Below are positions 62,241 to 64,000 of a stretch of DNA of 64,000 bases, piece by piece. The notes beneath the pieces are model-generated. The model saw only the letters and a list, made by a program, of their open reading frames with translations, did not search any database and was not told the DNA's origin. The position numbers were made by a program, and so were the translations under genes. Source of the stretch: Actinoplanes couchii (GTDB lineage: Bacteria > Actinomycetota > Actinomycetes > Mycobacteriales > Micromonosporaceae); the NCBI RefSeq assembly GCF_016862075.1, contig NZ_BOMG01000032.1:155203-219202 (forward strand), read 5' to 3'. Within the stretch, counting starts at the first letter, position 1, and each line of letters starts with the position of its first letter.

Positions 62241-63911
62241 ATGACGGAAACACAGAAGACCGGTCGTCTGTACGGGGTGGGGCTGGGGCCCGGCGACCCG
62301 GAACTGGTGACGGTCAAGGCCGCACGGCTGATCGGCTCAGCAGACGTGATCGCCTACCACGCGGCACGGCACGGGCGCAGCAACGCCCGGGCGATCGCGG
62401 CCGGCTACCTCCGCGACGGGCAGATCGAGGAGGCCCTGATCTACCCGGTGACCACCGGGACCACCGATCATCCGGGTGGGTACCAGGGCGCGATCGACGA
62501 GTTCTACGAGGAGTCGGCGGCCCGGCTCGCGGCCCACCTGGACGCCGGGCGGGACGTGGTGGTGCTGGCCGAGGGCGATCCGTTCTTCTACGGGTCGTAC
62601 ATGCACATGCACAAGCGCCTGGCCGGGCGATACGAAGCGACTGTCGTTCCCGGGGTCACCTCGGTGAGCGCCGCCTCCGCCGTGCTCGGGCGGCCGTTGA
62701 TGGAGCGCGACGAGGTTCTCACCGTGCTGCCCGGCACCCTCGCGCCGGAGGACCTGGCCGCCCGTCTGGCCGGCACCGACTCGGCCGCCGTGATGAAACT
62801 GGGCCGGACCTTCACCGGGGTCCGGGACGCTCTGGAACAGGCCGGTCGTCTCGACGACGCGTGGTACGTGGAGCGGGCCACCACCGGGCAGGAACGGTCA
62901 CTGCCGTTGCGGGAGGTCGATCCGGCCACCGTGCCGTACTTCTCGCTGGCCCTGCTGCCGAGCCCGGCCGCGTCCGCGTTCGCCGACGCCCGGGCCGTTT
63001 CCGGCACCCCCGCGGGCGTCGGATCCGCCGCACGTGTGGCCCGGGCCGCGGTGAGCGACTTCGACGGGGCAGTCGCACCGGGTGAAGCGGACGGCGGGAT
63101 GGTCAGCCTGGAGGACGCCAACGTCGCGGCGCTGAGCGGCTTCGGCGGTGGGCGGGGCCTCGCCGGTGGGGTGACAGTCGTCGGGCTCGGGCCGGGCGCC
63201 CGGCACTGGCTGACACCGGAGGCGCAGGAGGCGCTGGCCGCCGCCGACGACCTGGTGGGGTACGGGCCCTATGTGGACCGAGTTCCGCCGAACCCGCGGC
63301 AGCAGCGCCACCCGTCGGACAACCGGGTCGAGGCGGAACGGGCGGCGTTCGCCCTGGACCTGGCGAAACGCGGTCGCCGGGTGGCTGTCGTCTCCTCCGG
63401 TGACCCGGGGGTCTTCGCGATGGCGGCCGCCGTCCTGGAGGTCGCCGAGGACCCGCAGTGGCGGGACGTTCCGATCCGGATCATCCCCGGGCTGACCGCG
63501 GCGCAGGCGGTGGCGAGCCGGGCCGGGGCGCCGCTGGGCCACGACTTCTGCATCCTGTCCCTGTCCGACCGGCTCAAGCCGTGGTCGGTCATCGAGTCCC
63601 GCCTGGAGGCCGCCGCGTCGGCCGACCTGGTGATCGCCGTCTACAACCCGGCGTCGAAGACCCGCCGTGAACAGCTAGTCCGCGCCCTGGACCTGCTGCG
63701 CGCGCACCGCGGTCCGGCCACCCCGGTGGTGGTCGGGCGGGACGTCGGAGGCCCCACCGAGACGGTACGCATCACCACCCTGGCCGCACTCGACCCGGCC
63801 ACTGTCGACATGCGCTGCCTGCTGATCATCGGTTCGTCCCAGACCCGGGCGGTGACCCGGGGCGACGGCACCACAGCCGTCTTCACCCCACGCCACTACC
63901 CCGCAGCCTGA
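62241..63911 (+). CDS. cobIJ: CobI-CobJ fusion: precorrin-2 C20- and precorrin-3B C17-methyltransferase
   Basis: 556 residues with two tetrapyrrole methylase domains. CobI is residues 1-250 (LYGVGLGPGDPELVTVKAAR, VVLAEGDPFFYGSYMHMHKR, TVVPGVTSVSAASAVLGRPL). A variable linker of about 60 residues follows. CobJ is residues 310-556 (TVVGLGPGARHWLTPEAQEAL, VVSSGDPGVFAMAAAVLEVA, CILSLSDRLKPWSVIESRLE, AVYNPASKTRREQLVRALDL). Methylates C20 of precorrin-2 and contracts the ring with C17 methylation. The fusion is known from actinobacteria such as mycobacteria. cobK, cobL and cobM are not in the window and may follow to the right. Confidence 0.94.
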   Translation: MTETQKTGRLYGVGLGPGDPELVTVKAARLIGSADVIAYHAARHGRSNARAIAAGYLRDGQIEEALIYPVTTGTTDHPGGYQGAIDEFYEESAARLAAHLDAGRDVVVLAEGDPFFYGSYMHMHKRLAGRYEATVVPGVTSVSAASAVLGRPLMERDEVLTVLPGTLAPEDLAARLAGTDSAAVMKLGRTFTGVRDALEQAGRLDDAWYVERATTGQERSLPLREVDPATVPYFSLALLPSPAASAFADARAVSGTPAGVGSAARVARAAVSDFDGAVAPGEADGGMVSLEDANVAALSGFGGGRGLAGGVTVVGLGPGARHWLTPEAQEALAAADDLVGYGPYVDRVPPNPRQQRHPSDNRVEAERAAFALDLAKRGRRVAVVSSGDPGVFAMAAAVLEVAEDPQWRDVPIRIIPGLTAAQAVASRAGAPLGHDFCILSLSDRLKPWSVIESRLEAAASADLVIAVYNPASKTRREQLVRALDLLRAHRGPATPVVVGRDVGGPTETVRITTLAALDPATVDMRCLLIIGSSQTRAVTRGDGTTAVFTPRHYPAA

Positions 63912-64000
63912 ACCTCCCACGCGCCGCGACGTCCCGGCGATCCGGAACGTCGCGGTGGTGTGGGACGTCCCGGTGGTCTGAGGCCTCGCGGTGGTCTGAG
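63912..64000. other. Intergenic end of window with short repeats and a possible hairpin
   Basis: After cobIJ, GCGACGT and ACGTCGC (63927-63951) form a seven-base stem. CGGTGGTCTGAGGCCT-like words recur at about 17-base spacing up to the window edge. This may be a terminator or the start of another tandem repeat; the edge cuts it off. Confidence 0.4.

Overview
The window is about 70% or more GC, densely packed, with ATGA/GTGA stop-start overlaps and frequent GTG starts. Together with F420-type oxidoreductases, DesK/NarL two-component pairs, an Acg-type nitroreductase, HAIR and LexA-like boxes and a CobI-CobJ fusion, this points to a filamentous actinobacterium, most probably of the Micromonosporaceae (Actinoplanes-like). 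The genus is inference; no search was possible. No rRNA, tRNA, CRISPR array, phage or complete insertion sequence was seen.

Layout. 0-1.4 kb: start of a SulP anion transporter and a nucleotide-sugar epimerase. 1.6-7.7 kb: three-gene locus (carboxylate-amine ligase/ATP-grasp fusion, AsnB-type amidotransferase, S9 peptidase), probably making and recycling a small amidated peptide. 7.8-10.4 kb: MFS transporter, membrane protein, DinB-fold enzyme. 10.4-14.7 kb: a compact minus-strand operon with an NAD kinase-acetyltransferase fusion, a receiver-flavoprotein fusion and a cyclic-nucleotide-binding histidine kinase, the best candidate here for an undescribed signalling system. 14.9-17.5 kb: methyltransferase, acetyltransferase, Acg-like nitroreductase. 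17.5-23.6 kb: sulfatase-fold membrane enzyme and a TetR-controlled heterodimeric ABC exporter. 23.6-28.1 kb: secreted Calx-beta protein under a cyclic di-GMP-I riboswitch, and a collagen-like secreted protein. 28.3-33.4 kb: two ABC-2 exporters, one with its own two-component system. 33.5-41.1 kb: RNase H, orphan lipoprotein, stand-alone LigD-type polymerase, DesK-type pair, membrane GGDEF/EAL protein. 41.2-47.2 kb: oligopeptide ABC transporter. 47.2-53 kb: a remodelled zone with two gene remnants, an LLM oxidoreductase, a CBM6 protein, Hsp20 with a HAIR site, DNA polymerase IV with a LexA-like box, and three tandem-repeat arrays. 53-54.9 kb: another DesK-type pair. 54.9-63.9 kb: cobalamin genes cobF, cobN (with B12 riboswitch), cobG, cobH, cobIJ.

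Themes. Nucleotide second messengers recur: a c-di-GMP riboswitch and a GGDEF/EAL enzyme lie 11 kb apart, and the kinase at 10.4 kb has a cyclic-nucleotide-type sensor. Short tandem repeats of period 23, 24, 30, 34 and 59 bp occur five times between 49.8 and 61.5 kb. Two of them are in frame inside conserved enzymes (a response regulator receiver and CobG), suggesting ongoing minisatellite expansion in this half of the window.
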